A DNA stretch of 64,000 nucleotides from Homalodisca vitripennis (Eukaryota > Arthropoda > Insecta > Hemiptera > Cicadellidae): the NCBI RefSeq assembly GCF_021130785.1, contig NC_060213.1:113786501-113850500 (forward strand), given 5' to 3'. Position numbers and translations under genes: made by a program. This document shows, piece after piece, positions 10,691-21,699 of this stretch (its first letter is position 1; each line of letters opens with the position of its first letter). A model generated the notes under the pieces. The model was not told the origin of the DNA. It saw only the letters and a program-made list of their open reading frames with translations, and made no database searches.

Positions 10691-13600
10691 TCTAAGAAAA
10701 AATTTCAAAAAAATAGTACCTGTGCGAAAAATTTGATTAATAGTTTGGACACTATGAGCCTAGCAGAAAAGGGAAACCTACGGCTTAGGACAGCATCTTC
10801 GGTGTGCCCTTATATCAATATCTTAGTGGGAGACTCAGTGCATAAGGCCCTAGTTGATTCCGGGTCAGCCTGTAGTCTCATCTCTTCCCGTCTTTTTGAA
10901 GCCATTTCAAGGTTAGGTTTGGTGAAGCACACCGAGGAGTCTTCTTTAACTTGCTGGACTGCTTCTAATTCCCCTCTTCCAATTTCGAGGAAGGCTTCAA
11001 TCAAGTTTAAGGTTGAATGTTTTTCATGGGTGTGGAGCTTCCTTGTGGCCCAGGACCTGAGTATGGATTGTATTTTGGGGGCGGATTTTATTCAAAAGAC
11101 TGGTTTGGTGCTGGATCTTCAGGCGGGCCAGTCTTATTTCAAATTCAATCGGCGAGTGTCAGTCCCCTTTTCCGATAATTTCAAATCGACACCGCAGGTT
11201 GGTGAGGTGGAGTGTGAGGAAGGTTCTGCCCCTGGGGACCCGTTCGGTCACTTGGATGAGGAGCAAGCTGGGGTTCTCCGTGAGCTTTGCTCAAGATTTC
11301 CGGAGGTCCTCACACCCAAGCTCGGTTCTACCCATCTTATTGAATATGAAATTCGTCTGACTGACACTCAGCCAGTACGCTCCCACCCATACAAGTTGGC
11401 TCCTCCAAAGATGGAGGTTATGCGTGGTATCATCAAGGATCTCTTGGATCAAGGAGTTATTGAGCCCTCAAACTCATCGTATGCCAGTCCAGCGTTCTTG
11501 GTTCCAAAGCCGAATGGAAAACATCGTATGGTGGTTGACCTAAGAAAACTTAATGCCAAAATTGAAATAGACTCAGTGCCTCTCCCCGATCTCCATTCTG
11601 CTTTTGATTGGTTCGGTAAGGCCAAATTTTTCACTATATTTGATTTGAACCAAGCATATCATCAGATTCCGTTGAAGAAGGAATCACGTCCTCTCACGGC
11701 CTTCTGTGTTCCGTGGAATTTGTATCAGTACCGATCTGTGCCTATGGGGCTAGCTGTGGGGGCCCAAACGTTAACTAGGTTGCTTGACTCCATCTTCCAC
11801 GATGTGAAGTTCAGGTATGTCTTTAATTATCTTGATGACCTTCTGGTCTACAGCGAGTCTTTCACGGAACACGTTAAACATCTTGAGGAGGTCTTGGTTA
11901 GGTTGGGTAGGGCTGGCCTTACAGTCAATCCGGAGAAGGTGTCTTACGCCAAGTCTGAAATATCGTTTCTCGGTCACCTCGTGTCGTCTAGGGGTGTATC
12001 TATAGACCCTGCCAGGACCCAAGGCATTCGGGATTTCCCTCCTCCGAAGGATGCCAAGGGTGTTGCCAGATTCATCGGCATGGTTAATTTCTACCGTAGG
12101 TTTATTCCTGACTTTGCCGAGGTGGCCGCCCCTCTGAACGCTTTAAGAAGGAAAGAGGCAAAGTTCGTTTGGGGTGAAGATCAAGAACGTGCTTTTCAAC
12201 TGCTTAGGGAGGCCATTATCCAACCTCCTGTGCTGCGAATACCGGACTTTAGTAGGCCCTTCATCTTACAGACTGACTCCTCATCCTGTGCTGTAGGAGC
12301 TGTGCTTTCTCAAGAATTCGACGGCGCTCGGCAACCTATAGCTTTTGCATCTAGGACTTTGACCCTTCAGGAAAAGAAATCTTCTATTTATGAGCTGGAG
12401 TGTCTGGCGGTCGTTTTCGGCATGGATAAGTTTCGGAGGTTCCTAGAGCATTCCGAATTTCTGCTGGAAACTGACAATCAGGCTCTTTCCTGGCTATTGG
12501 CCCATCCTCGACAACTCGGGAAGATTGGTCGCTGGGTTGTCAAAATTGCGGCCTTTAAATTCAGGGTGCAGCACATTCGCGGCACCCAAAACGTCGTCGC
12601 CGATGCTCTTTCTAGAATGTATCATCTACCCAGCGATCCTGTTGATTCTCAAGCACCGTTGTGTGGGACTGTGATGTTGGATTTCCCTGCTGCCTTTGAG
12701 AGTCTTGGCTCTCACCAACTTCAAGACCCCGAGTTGTCAAACATCATTGGTGAGCTCCAGGAGGGAGAAGCCAACTCTCCTTACTTCTTGTCCAAGGGTG
12801 TCCTCTGCTGTCGTGCCCGACGCGGAGGTGGTCCCAAGATTGTTCTGCCGAGTGCCCTCATACCGATGGTCTTCTCCTACTTTCATGTTTCTCCCGTGGG
12901 CGGTCATTTAGGTATTCACAAGACCATCGCTAAAATCAGAGATAAGTTTATCTGGAAGAGTATGGACAGAGACATTGCTGATAGAGTACGAGCTTGTCAT
13001 CTTTGCTCGGTCAGTAAACCAGCACAAAATACCAAATTAGGACTTCTTTCCTCCGAGGTGGCGGAGCGGCCTCTTGAGAAAGTGTTCATTGACTATGTGG
13101 GACCCTTTCCCCGTAGCAAGTCAGGGAACACCTCCCTGCTTGTTGCTGTGGATGCTTTCTCTAAGTTTTGCTGGTTGATTCCTCTTAGGAGTGCCACGGC
13201 GTCGCTCACCGTCAAGGCACTCAAGTCCCGCCTTCTACAGAATTTTGGAGTGCCCGCCACCTTCGTCTCAGACAACGGCACACAATTCGTGTCGAGGGAG
13301 TTTCATCGCTTCTGTTTTGGGCATGGAATCAAACATGTTACGACATCTCCTTACTACCCCCAGCCTTCTCATGCTGAGCGGTTCAACCGCAATCTCAGAG
13401 CCGCCCTCATCGCTTATCACGCTGAGAAACAAACTACCTGGGATGAAAACCTGAGCTGGCTTCAGTTAGCCTTCAATTCTGCTCTTCACGAAAGTCATGA
13501 TTCCACGCCTTTCCAGGTCATGTTTAGTCGTCCTCCTTCTGATCCCTTGTCTAATCTCTGGAGTCTGGATAGTCTTCTACCAGTGCCTGGTACTCCCAAT

Positions 13601-13954
13601 GTGAGTGACACTTGGGAAGCAGTCAGGGTTAAGCTCCTACAGTCTAGGGAAAGGGTGAGGAGAAAATTCAATAAGGGACGTATTGCTAACCCCTTCCAGG
13701 TGGGGGATCTTGTCTTTTGTAAGGCCCATCCGGTCAGTTCGGCCGTGGATAAACGGGCAGCCAAACTTTGCTATCGGTGGACAGGTCCTCACCGGATTGT
13801 TCGTTTTCTCTCCCCAGTTACTGCTGAGTTGGTTGATCCCGTATCGGGGAGGTTGTGGCGGAAGGCCCACGTTTCTCATCTGAAGGCCTTCCGTGGTGAT
13901 ACCTCTGGTCATGCTCTGGATACTGGTGCGGCTGCGGGGGTGTCCGGGGACTGA
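10652..13954 (+). CDS. pol: Pol polyprotein: protease, reverse transcriptase, RNase H, integrase
   Basis: The 1100-codon frame is counted from the first codon after the predicted slip. Protease: active-site DSG at nt 10856-10864. Reverse transcriptase: a DLRKLN segment, and YLDD at nt 11828-11839 with two metal-binding aspartates. RNase H: TDSSS with Asp at nt 12275, then YELECLAVV and LETDNQALSWLL. Integrase: H-X6-H and C-X2-C zinc-binding pairs (about nt 12890-13010), and a catalytic core with Asp at nt 13091, Asp at nt 13271 and Glu at nt 13376. A C-terminal GPY/F-like module has YRWTGPHRIVRF and ends HVSHLKAF. The catalytic Asp-Glu spacing is one residue shorter than in the usual D,D(35)E arrangement. 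There is no stop or frameshift, so the protein is probably functional. The frame has no early ATG, which supports translation by frameshifting. Confidence 0.95.
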   Translation, partial: LDQRGVFSEVPPRSKKKFQKNSTCAKNLINSLDTMSLAEKGNLRLRTASSVCPYINILVGDSVHKALVDSGSACSLISSRLFEAISRLGLVKHTEESSLTCWTASNSPLPISRKASIKFKVECFSWVWSFLVAQDLSMDCILGADFIQKTGLVLDLQAGQSYFKFNRRVSVPFSDNFKSTPQVGEVECEEGSAPGDPFGHLDEEQAGVLRELCSRFPEVLTPKLGSTHLIEYEIRLTDTQPVRSHPYKLAPPKMEVMRGIIKDLLDQGVIEPSNSSYASPAFLVPKPNGKHRMVVDLRKLNAKIEIDSVPLPDLHSAFDWFGKAKFFTIFDLNQAYHQIPLKKESRPLTAFCVPWNLYQYRSVPMGLAVGAQTLTRLLDSIFHDVKFRYVFNYLDDLLVYSESFTEHVKHLEEVLVRLGRAGLTVNPEKVSYAKSEISFLGHLVSSRGVSIDPARTQGIRDFPPPKDAKGVARFIGMVNFYRRFIPDFAEVAAPLNALRRKEAKFVWGEDQERAFQLLREAIIQPPVLRIPDFSRPFILQTDSSSCAVGAVLSQEFDGARQPIAFASRTLTLQEKKSSIYELECLAVVFGMDKFRRFLEHSEFLLETDNQALSWLLAHPRQLGKIGRWVVKIAAFKFRVQHIRGTQNVVADALSRMYHLPSDPVDSQAPLCGTVMLDFPAAFESLGSHQLQDPELSNIIGELQEGEANSPYFLSKGVLCCRARRGGGPKIVLPSALIPMVFSYFHVSPVGGHLGIHKTIAKIRDKFIWKSMDRDIADRVRACHLCSVSKPAQNTKLGLLSSEVAERPLEKVFIDYVGPFPRSKSGNTSLLVAVDAFSKFCWLIPLRSATASLTVKALKSRLLQNFGVPATFVSDNGTQFVSREFHRFCFGHGIKHVTTSPYYPQPSHAERFNRNLRAALIAYHAEKQTTWDENLSWLQLAFNSALHESHDSTPFQVMFSRPPSDPLSNLWSLDSLLPVPGTPNVSDTWEAVRVKLLQSRERVRRKFNKGRIANPFQVGDLVFCKAHPVSSAVDKRAAKLCYRWTGPHRIVRFLSPVTAELVDPVSGRLWRKAHVSHLKAFRGDTSGHALDTGAAAGVSGD

Positions 13955-14186
13955 TCACCCCTGGTTTTCCCTGTGGTGTCGTTTTACTCTCTTTCTATTT
14001 TCTTCTTTCTCCAAGAGAGGCGCCTCTCAAAATTTCAGGAGGATCGTGTATTGTCTGCCTCCTGCTCAGGACTTCGTTTCCTGTTAGGGTTCTCGACTTC
14101 CCGTTTCCTGTGCCAGAGCTTGTTGGTTCTTCTTTCAGTGGGGGAGAGGTTTTGTTTGGGGTTGCACCCTTTTTAGTGGGGGAGGT
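13955..14186 (+). promoter_or_regulatory. Untranslated region and polypurine tract of the LTR element
   Basis: No frame of note follows pol. The purine-rich GTGGGGGAGG at 14176-14185 abuts the 3' LTR and is the expected plus-strand primer. A near copy, GTGGGGGAGAGG, lies 38 bases upstream at 14138-14149 and could act as a second tract. Confidence 0.8.
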
Positions 14187-16198
14187 TGAGCCGGGGCTCA
14201 GTTTGGACAATTTATTTTTTGTCTTTTATTTTGCCCACCTCGGCCACTCTTGTGAGAGTATCACTCCGTCAGAGTATTGATTTTCTGCCTGGTTGAGGTC
14301 AGCTGGTTGACCTTGACTAGTTTACCGACCAGCTGTTCACCGGCACCGGCACTGGCTCTGGCTACTGTTCGGAGCGGTCAGACACGTTCGGAGAAGCTTA
14401 CTGTGTTCTGGCTGTTCTCTGTTCTTCCCGTTTCTCCATGGCTGGCTAATTCACCGACTTTCGGCAGGTAATTGTTTTTTTCACTCTCTTAACTTATTTA
14501 GTTGGCGGTTTTTCTCTCCCACCCAGACATATATTATCGTAGATTAGTTATAAGTAATTTATATATATTATTTTGTAACTTGTGTTCCTCGTGTACGTGT
14601 TCGTGTCGCAAAGTGTTCGTTCCTGTCTTTCGTACCGTACGTTCTAAAATTTGTTAATTTATTTACTTGCTAGTTTAGTTTTTTATCTTTCGCTCTTGTG
14701 CTTTCTAACTGATCCGTTCGGCGAACGGAAATTATTTATTCCGTGTACACACCTTGTTTTTATTTAGTGTAAGCGAGACGGTACAGACTTTGCAAATTTT
14801 TTGTTACCTCGTGTTTTGTGTTGCGTGCAAATTTGGGTGGCAACATCCATGATTTCAATTTTATTATTTAATTATTGCCTTTATAGTAGCGTGAACTGAT
14901 TAGAATTTAATTATTGTTATTTGGGAAATAATGTATTGTTATTATTTGTAAATTATATAATTATTATTATGCCTACCTTACAATTAATATTTAATAGCAA
15001 AATGTAAATTATTATAATATTATAATAGAATGATTAAAATCCAGCGAATTATAGTTACAAGTAATTGTTATCACGCTTAATCATTTAGTATGGCTGTTCT
15101 AGCCTATAAGTAAATGTTTATATATTTGAAAATTTGTTTTGTTTGTAATATTTAATATTGTCACCAAGTAGTGTATCTTATAATACTTGGTGTCTTGAGG
15201 TATTTTTGGGAAATAGTCTTCTGATACTTAAAAGGTACTGTTAGTTACAGATTGTTATTTTTTTTAATTGTTAAATTTAAATATTTTATTATACTTTGTG
15301 GCAAACATAATTAAGTTTTTATTATTTCTCGGGTTGTAGTAAAGTTGTTCTGAATATCTACTGGTTATGTTGGGATTCTATAGGGTCCCCGTGAGTGCCG
15401 TCAGCGGGACTGATGCGGCGAGTCTGCCCACAGCACTGAAGCCAACTGAATGCCCGCGCCCTGCCAGCGCTATTGGACCGGCATCCAACCGGAGTGTAGT
15501 GCTCCCATTAATTTCTTCTGGAACAAGGTTGGATCAGAAATGTTTTTTACTTCTTATACCACTTGAGAGGATTGGCTTGTATGGAGCGCTGCCAGATGTT
15601 AGATCTGGAGGAGGGCCAGTATATTAGCCAGTATTATTTAGTTTAGTTACATGAACTGAAGGGGAGGATTTCATCTTTAATTCGGATTCGTGGAGGCAAG
15701 TAAGCCCCCGCCTCCTTCGAAAATTGGCTTTAAATATTTTTTTTTAATTTTCGGCTACAAACTTGAAACCAAATTATTTTTTAAAATTAGTGGGCCTAGA
15801 AATTCTACAACCTTTTCCCTCCCCTCAGTTCATAAAAAATTACCTGTTAAAATTTTTAGATTTACTACTGCCGTACCTGATATATGTTATTTATAGACCA
15901 AATTTCTATTTATTGTGTTATTATTATATTATTTATTTATTATGTTATTGTCATTATTGGAATTATATTTATTGTTGTTATTTAGTTTTTAAGTTACGCG
16001 GTGCACCGTGGTGCTGCATAATTGTATTTTGCATGGAAATGTTTGCCACCTACTAATTATATTTCTTGTACTCGAAATCTTGTCTCGTTTTTGTCTCTTC
16101 CCACTAGTGGCATGTGATTGTTTTTTTTTTATGATTTGCTCCGAGTTTGGGAGGGGCACGCTTCCGAGGCCTCCTGTATTTCTCACTAACTCGGAACA
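14187..16198 (+). repeat. 3' LTR
   Basis: This 2012-bp copy of the 5' LTR has the same TGAGCC...GGAACA ends and the same opening palindrome. The 8-bp length difference is explained by two T-run changes and one complex change near 14250. Confidence 0.95.
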
Positions 16199-16202
16199 TT
16201 AC
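16199..16202. repeat. Target-site duplication TTAC, right
   Basis: This matches TTAC at 6883-6886. Removing the element and one TTAC gives sequence that lines up with A2 around 61031-61055, where the corresponding four bases are GCAC. Confidence 0.9.
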
Positions 16203-16352
16203 TAACTCTTCAACATGCAGTTAATAAAAACAAAACACTTTTTATTAAACTGAACTATAACACAACTCACCAACGAACCAAATAAAACTGACCCTCTTTT
16301 ATAACATTGAACGATGGCTAATGTCCGGAAAAATCATATTTCCTTCACAATC
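16203..16352 (+). mobile_element. Small inverted-repeat element, right half (continues from 6700-6886)
   Basis: It contains the family's right end: GAACGATGGCTAATGTCCGG followed by AAAAATCATATTTCCTTCAC. Relatives are at 29250, 39175, 61170 and 61380. Confidence 0.7.
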
Positions 16353-17617
16353 CTTGCACGGTAAAAAGAATGAAACAAATAATATATCGATCAGTTCGTT
16401 ATCGATATATGCAGAGTATTATTAAGATTAATTATCTAGATTTTTACATCATATGCGAAAGCACCTAAGCTCAATTAAAAATAGTATTAAATTGTCCTTA
16501 TTTTTCTATTAGTTAATACTCGTTAAAACTTTTTCCAATTTATCTTACAATTATTCGCTAATAAATCTATCAGACAAAAGAAAGCATGACACGAAGTTGT
16601 GCGATGGAATATATTTTATATTAACTCATTGAAAGGCTATGCATAGTTTAGGCTAATAGCATTAACTAATATTACGACTATCTCCAAAAAACTAACGAGC
16701 TTCGAAGTCCACAATGTGATTAACTATTATTAGAACTAAATCACTATCCTATATGACTAATTAAGGGAACGGATTTAATTAAGATTCATAATCTTTTTCT
16801 AAAACTCAGATCATTTGTTGTACATTAATGAGTTCATAGATTGAGGAATTATTTAATTTCATACTGGAATTATGTTCACTAATAATTAAATCCAAACAAA
16901 ATCTATAATATAATGTCAATACCATTTAGCAATTATCTATGTCGTTTTAATTTTAAGATTTCAAGTTAATTAGTATTAACCAAATATCCATATTTTATCT
17001 ATCAACTGCGTTATATTTTTCATTATATGAAATGAAATGTTATTGGTTTAAAGCCAACAAACTATAGGTAAGCAAAAAAATTAAACTAAAATTATTTCTT
17101 GTATAAAGGTCACTATTTACTCGGACCAATTCTGGTATGTCTTCACCGTGTACTTCAATGAAAAACGCCTGATTTCTAAAGAAATCGAGTACAATAAGTT
17201 TTCGATTATCCGCAGAATTTACCGAGTTGGATACCATGAATTTCACGGATAATCAATATAGTTACAAACAGTTTTACTCAGTACTCAGTAGAATGTACTG
17301 TACGTATTTACAATTACAAATTCTGGTTAACACGCCATAGCAGGTATGCTCCATAAAACATTCTCACCAGTACAGTACTGGTCGGTACAGCAGAATATTC
17401 TTCTGTGTCTTTTAAATTTGAATTAGTTAAAATATTAATCAAAACTATTAAATCATTTTAATATTTCCAGTATAGGTATACACCAGTGGTTTCAGTTACT
17501 CTTTAACTTATTTTATTGTACAGCCAATCTATGTAATGTAGGTAAATATCAAGAGCGAACTGGTATTACAAGTACAGATTAAAGGGTCTAATTGGGATTC
17601 CCTTTTACTTTAACTCA

Positions 17618-17661
17618 TGACTCATCCATGAGTCATACAAGTTTCCCTCGTCCGTGAGTCA
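17618..17661. promoter_or_regulatory. Cluster of three AP-1-like motifs
   Basis: TGACTCA (17618), TGAGTCA (17629) and TGAGTCA (17655) lie within 44 bases. The first two form an 18-bp near-perfect palindrome. All three are kept in A2 (63798-63841). In the divergent copy C the first two are kept as a perfect palindrome (52092-52109), and the third has one change. Function as bZIP binding sites is an inference. Confidence 0.4.
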
Positions 17662-18220
17662 GCCATTCCCCCTACCCATCTTCCGCAGCCCAAGTTTACA
17701 TTCTTTTATTACAATCGATCGATATTCTCAATTTTCAATGAGAATATAAGCGCTTCGTACAAAACCTGGAGTGATTTAAGTGATCCTTGCTTATGAAGAT
17801 TGCAAAGTATATCATATTTAGAAGTTATTGATCAATTTAATATAATTGTTAAAGAAGACAGCGTGTTTTAATTAATTGGGAACAATATAATTTATACTAG
17901 TTTGTACAGTGAATTATTAACGAAGTAATGAAAAATGCTTTAATCTAAACTTTAAAGATATATTGAGTGTTATGAAAGAAGCCGTCAAATTCCTAAAATG
18001 GAAACCGTGTCTTTCTCTTTTTCAATAATTTAATAACGAGTTTGATTATAAATGAATCATGGCAATTTTACCTTTGAGTTAAACATTAATCATATTATGT
18101 CTGGTGGCATTTAAAAGTAGTTATTTCAATTCAGAATATTTCTCTAATCGATTGTGTAAAACTGAAAACTGAAATAGAGAAGCTCAGATAAGATGTGAGG
18201 CTACAGGAGGAGAGGGGGGG

Positions 18221-18262
18221 GGGTTTATCGAGTGACAGTCATCCTTTTATTGGTATTGTCAC
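18221..18262 (+). repeat. Recurring TTTATCGAGTGACA block (copy 2)
   Basis: It has the same core as at 3554 (TTTATCGAGTGACA, then TTTTATTGGTATTGTCA), preceded by a run of ten G. This is the second member of the pair inside A1. Confidence 0.7.
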
Positions 18263-18413
18263 ACTGCTGTCTATAAGTGGATGTTGACGTCTAAACATTT
18301 TCAATCTCCAGGATTAGACGTTTAGTTTAGTTACAAAACATAGGATGCATATAAAATTTAATTCAGTACGTATTGATTAAATAGTAACATTTTCTATCAT
18401 CCTTGATTCATTA

Positions 18414-18830
18414 TGCTGATCAAATTCCTAAATGATCAACGTAATATTAGGGTGTTAGTAAGTGCAATGACAGAATGACGGTGACAGTTACTCACGTTAA
18501 ACTATATTGATCAATACCAAGTTGTAATGTTGGACCACGGTGTTACTGTATTAACCAATGTTATGCCATGACGTTGATCAATACAATAGTCCACACTTTG
18601 TTTACTTTTAAGTAAATGTAATAATACTGTTTTTAGATACAATACAATACAATGTTTAAAATACTTATAAAATCAAGATATAAAATTACTAAGCAAAACT
18701 ACATTATAAGTATGCTGATCAAATTCCTATATGATCAACGTAATATTAGGGTGTTAGTAAGTGCAATGACAGAATGACGGTGAAAGTTACTCACGTTAAA
18801 CTATATTGATCAATACCAAGTTGTAATGAC
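18414..18830 (+). repeat. 118-bp direct repeat, two copies, TGATCA-rich
   Basis: The segment at 18414-18531 is repeated nearly exactly at 18712-18829, with about two base changes. The spacing of 298 bp suggests a recent local duplication. The area carries many TGATCA palindromes (for example near 18417, 18433, 18507, 18574 and 18715). Confidence 0.85.
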
Positions 18831-18840
18831 ATAGAATACA

Positions 18841-21699
18841 ATGTGTCACGATATTGATCCAAATTATCTATTGAAGGAGCGTTAAATCGAGTTTCGATAG
18901 TTTGATCTGAATTTTACTTGGCATTGTTTTTACCATAACCTATTTCGCGTTACCATTTACATAATACATGTTTAATAAATTATGCTAACATAAAGTTTAA
19001 TACTAAAACGATAAAGATAGTGTGGTTTTAAGACTTAAACCATGTTGATTGAACTTATGTACACTTTATATGTCCCTAAATATGTCAGTTTTTCAACATT
19101 ACACTCTCAATATTTTGGGAAATGATGTGCCAACCATAGTTTTTTTGTTTTGAAATATAACTGTAGGTATAAGAAGGATTTTATTGCATATTAAAACGTT
19201 ATATCAGTGGAATAATATACACACATACATGGCCTAAATACATTTGGCCTAAACTTATTTTCATTGACAGCCCGAATAGATCCAGCCAAACTTTAAGTTT
19301 TGAATATCTTAAAAACTTAACAACTGTGGTTGGAATAATTTTTCCCGGACTCCTTCATTATACGTTATAGCAATATCTTTCTGTGTCTTACTATGTCACA
19401 TGGTAAAATGTCATATTATTGCACCCAGATTATTTATAAATTGATTGATTCGTCGATTTTCTCGTTACAATCATGGTTACTCATAAGAATAATATAAAAC
19501 TATTAGCTAACACTAGCTAACTCCCACGGATTGACACGCACCATAATTGTTACAGATGTTGACTATATAGACCTCATTTCATATTTAAAAACTATAGGTT
19601 AACTCTTTCCAAAATTGTCCAGCATCTGTAGTTTCAAAAATTATAAATTAGTTAGGTGGAAAAATAAAAATTTCAGATTTTCAACTCCGCGTGGAAGGTA
19701 TACATTACCTTTAGAACACAAAACTGTAGTAGAGGTACTACCATACATAACCGTTAACATGTCAATACTTAGCTTCCTTTCCTCTTCCCCAACCTAAAAC
19801 CTCCTAACCAACTTCACCTCATCACATAATATTTCTCTGAGCTTACTATTTGCTGCCTTGTAAAGAAGAATAAATATTCCATCTTCTTTTGTCCTTTCCT
19901 CAAAATGTACCTAATTATTGTACAGGAAATATACTCGTATATACAAAACAACTAAGTTTTAGAAATCAGATATGCATTATGAATGTGGAAATACTTTGGA
20001 CTTCTAAATTTTGTTGCATGAGACAGCTAATTCATTACATTTGTCAAAATCTTTAGTAAAGACCTAACTTCTACTCCAAAACCAGTCTCCAGCAACAGTC
20101 TAGAAAATTACCCATGTTAACACAACAGAGCTTTAAAAAATCTTATCTCCAACGATATTTATATACCTCACCATTATTAAGAAATCAACAGGGCCTTTTT
20201 AAAATCTAAAAATTAACGTACATCTTGAAATCTGTCTGTCTTTTTCCATGATATCTCTTTCTTGAAAGGTGTTAGGGACTTTAATACTGGTACATAGGTT
20301 AATCTTGGTCCTAAGAAGAACTCTTTTGAATTTGAGGTCAAAATATCAAAATTCAAGTTAATTTAATAAAAATTAAACATAAATCTATTATGTTTACATT
20401 AGTCACATAAGCACACCATCAGTGAAAACATGTGTGAGCAAACTAAGTATAATCTCTTGATATTGAGTCATGTGATATAGTAACAAATTTAATGATATTA
20501 CGTTTTTTGGCTTCGTTACGGTACGTTACATTCTGCCGAACCCTCCAATACTCCATCGCATCGATTTACTTAGGAAACAAAATACAAATAAGTTTTATTC
20601 ACTGTTTTCACAATTGTATTACCATTAGCTTCCAGCGTTTCGTTACTTATTGTTATTAATTTTCTCTGATGTTCTTGGAACTAAATATATTATAAATACA
20701 ACAAGTTCAACCATTAATAGCATAACCTAAAGGGAGAATTTTTATAGATACGGCTTATGAGATAGTAATTAACAACTTATTCGCTAATTTACACGATATT
20801 GACGTCATATAATAACGCTTTCATTGCTCCTGATTTACCTTTTTGAGTGGTTGTTTTCGACAATAGAACACGCTTGTTATATTTACCACTTATATGACAA
20901 AACTTGAACAATTTTTAAGTATCAAAAAAGTTGAGATCATTAGAGACTAAATTCTTGCTCCACTTTTATTTCTATACTTTCCGTAATGTGTACTTCATAA
21001 AGTAAATTTTCATTAGTACAATGCGTCTCTATGCAGATTATTCAAATTTACCACTGCATTTAAGATGAATCCATGAAATTGAGTACTCAAATTTGAACAG
21101 TCCTAAAGTCAAACGAAAACTATTTTTTAATTGGTAATCCAAAAATATCATGTCGTTTAGCAACTGGAATTAAAAAAGAAAATAATTTCAAGTGCATTCT
21201 TGGATAGTTACTAATTATTCCCAGTACAAACTACAATTTTTTAACGTAGCAAGAGTATATGAATAGCCAAGGATACATTTTTTAAGTTTATATTAGGCTC
21301 GCATGATTTGAAAAAAGATTTTATACCGATTTTATATTGATGAAATTTTAAAACTACACCTTTTTCCACGTATGCATTAGAAGTTTTAATCAATGGTATC
21401 AGAAGTTTCTAAAAACTTTATCCATAATAAAAACCACTAAACGAAATGTTTAAAGAAATGTTCTGTATTTTTTTCCAAGGATTGGGCTTATATATTTTGG
21501 AAAAATGCTAATTTTTTGTTGTACAGGTTCCATTCGAAATAAACACAAAATAATATTTCGTATTTTACTAGTTAGGAGATATATCCAGATATTCCTACTA
21601 TAATTTAAAATTTTAAATAAGATTATCTATAAAATCATAAAAATAATATTTATGTCTCTGTATTTGATATACGTATAATATACAGATGGTCCATATACG
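18841..21699. other. A+T-rich stretch without recognised features
   Basis: I see only short frames, no splice-linked coding pattern, and no RNA gene. A segment at about 20225-20370 (CTGTCTGTC, then a TGATATCTC-like motif) may be a degenerate dispersed repeat, but it is too weak to call. Confidence 0.5.

Larger units (their letters stand above)
6887..16198 (+). mobile_element. Complete Ty3/gypsy-type LTR retrotransposon
   Basis: The 9.3 kb element has, in order, a 5' LTR (6887-8906), a primer-binding site, a leader, gag, pol (protease, reverse transcriptase, RNase H, integrase), a polypurine tract and a 3' LTR (14187-16198). The protease-RT-RNase H-integrase order is that of Ty3/gypsy (Metaviridae). 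No envelope-like frame follows pol. Both coding frames are open, and the LTRs differ by only a few changes, so insertion was recent. The coding part is clearly richer in G+C than the host DNA. It sits inside a small inverted-repeat element in macro-repeat A1. The matching site in A2 (around 61044) is empty. Confidence 0.97.
16353..18840 (+). repeat. Macro-repeat copy A1, right part
   Basis: This is non-coding DNA closely similar to A2 (61410 to the window end at 64000, ignoring the LINE there). More distantly it resembles copy C at about 50700-53730. A2 alignment stops at the window edge (A1 about 17820). Beyond that, homology with C shows the repeat continues to at least about 18640. It contains AP-1-like motifs, a TTTATCGAGTGACA block and a TGATCA-rich internal duplication. 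Confidence 0.8.

Noticed and set aside
13955..14186. Envelope gene after pol (errantivirus)
   Set aside because: Only 232 bp of untranslated sequence separates pol and the 3' LTR.
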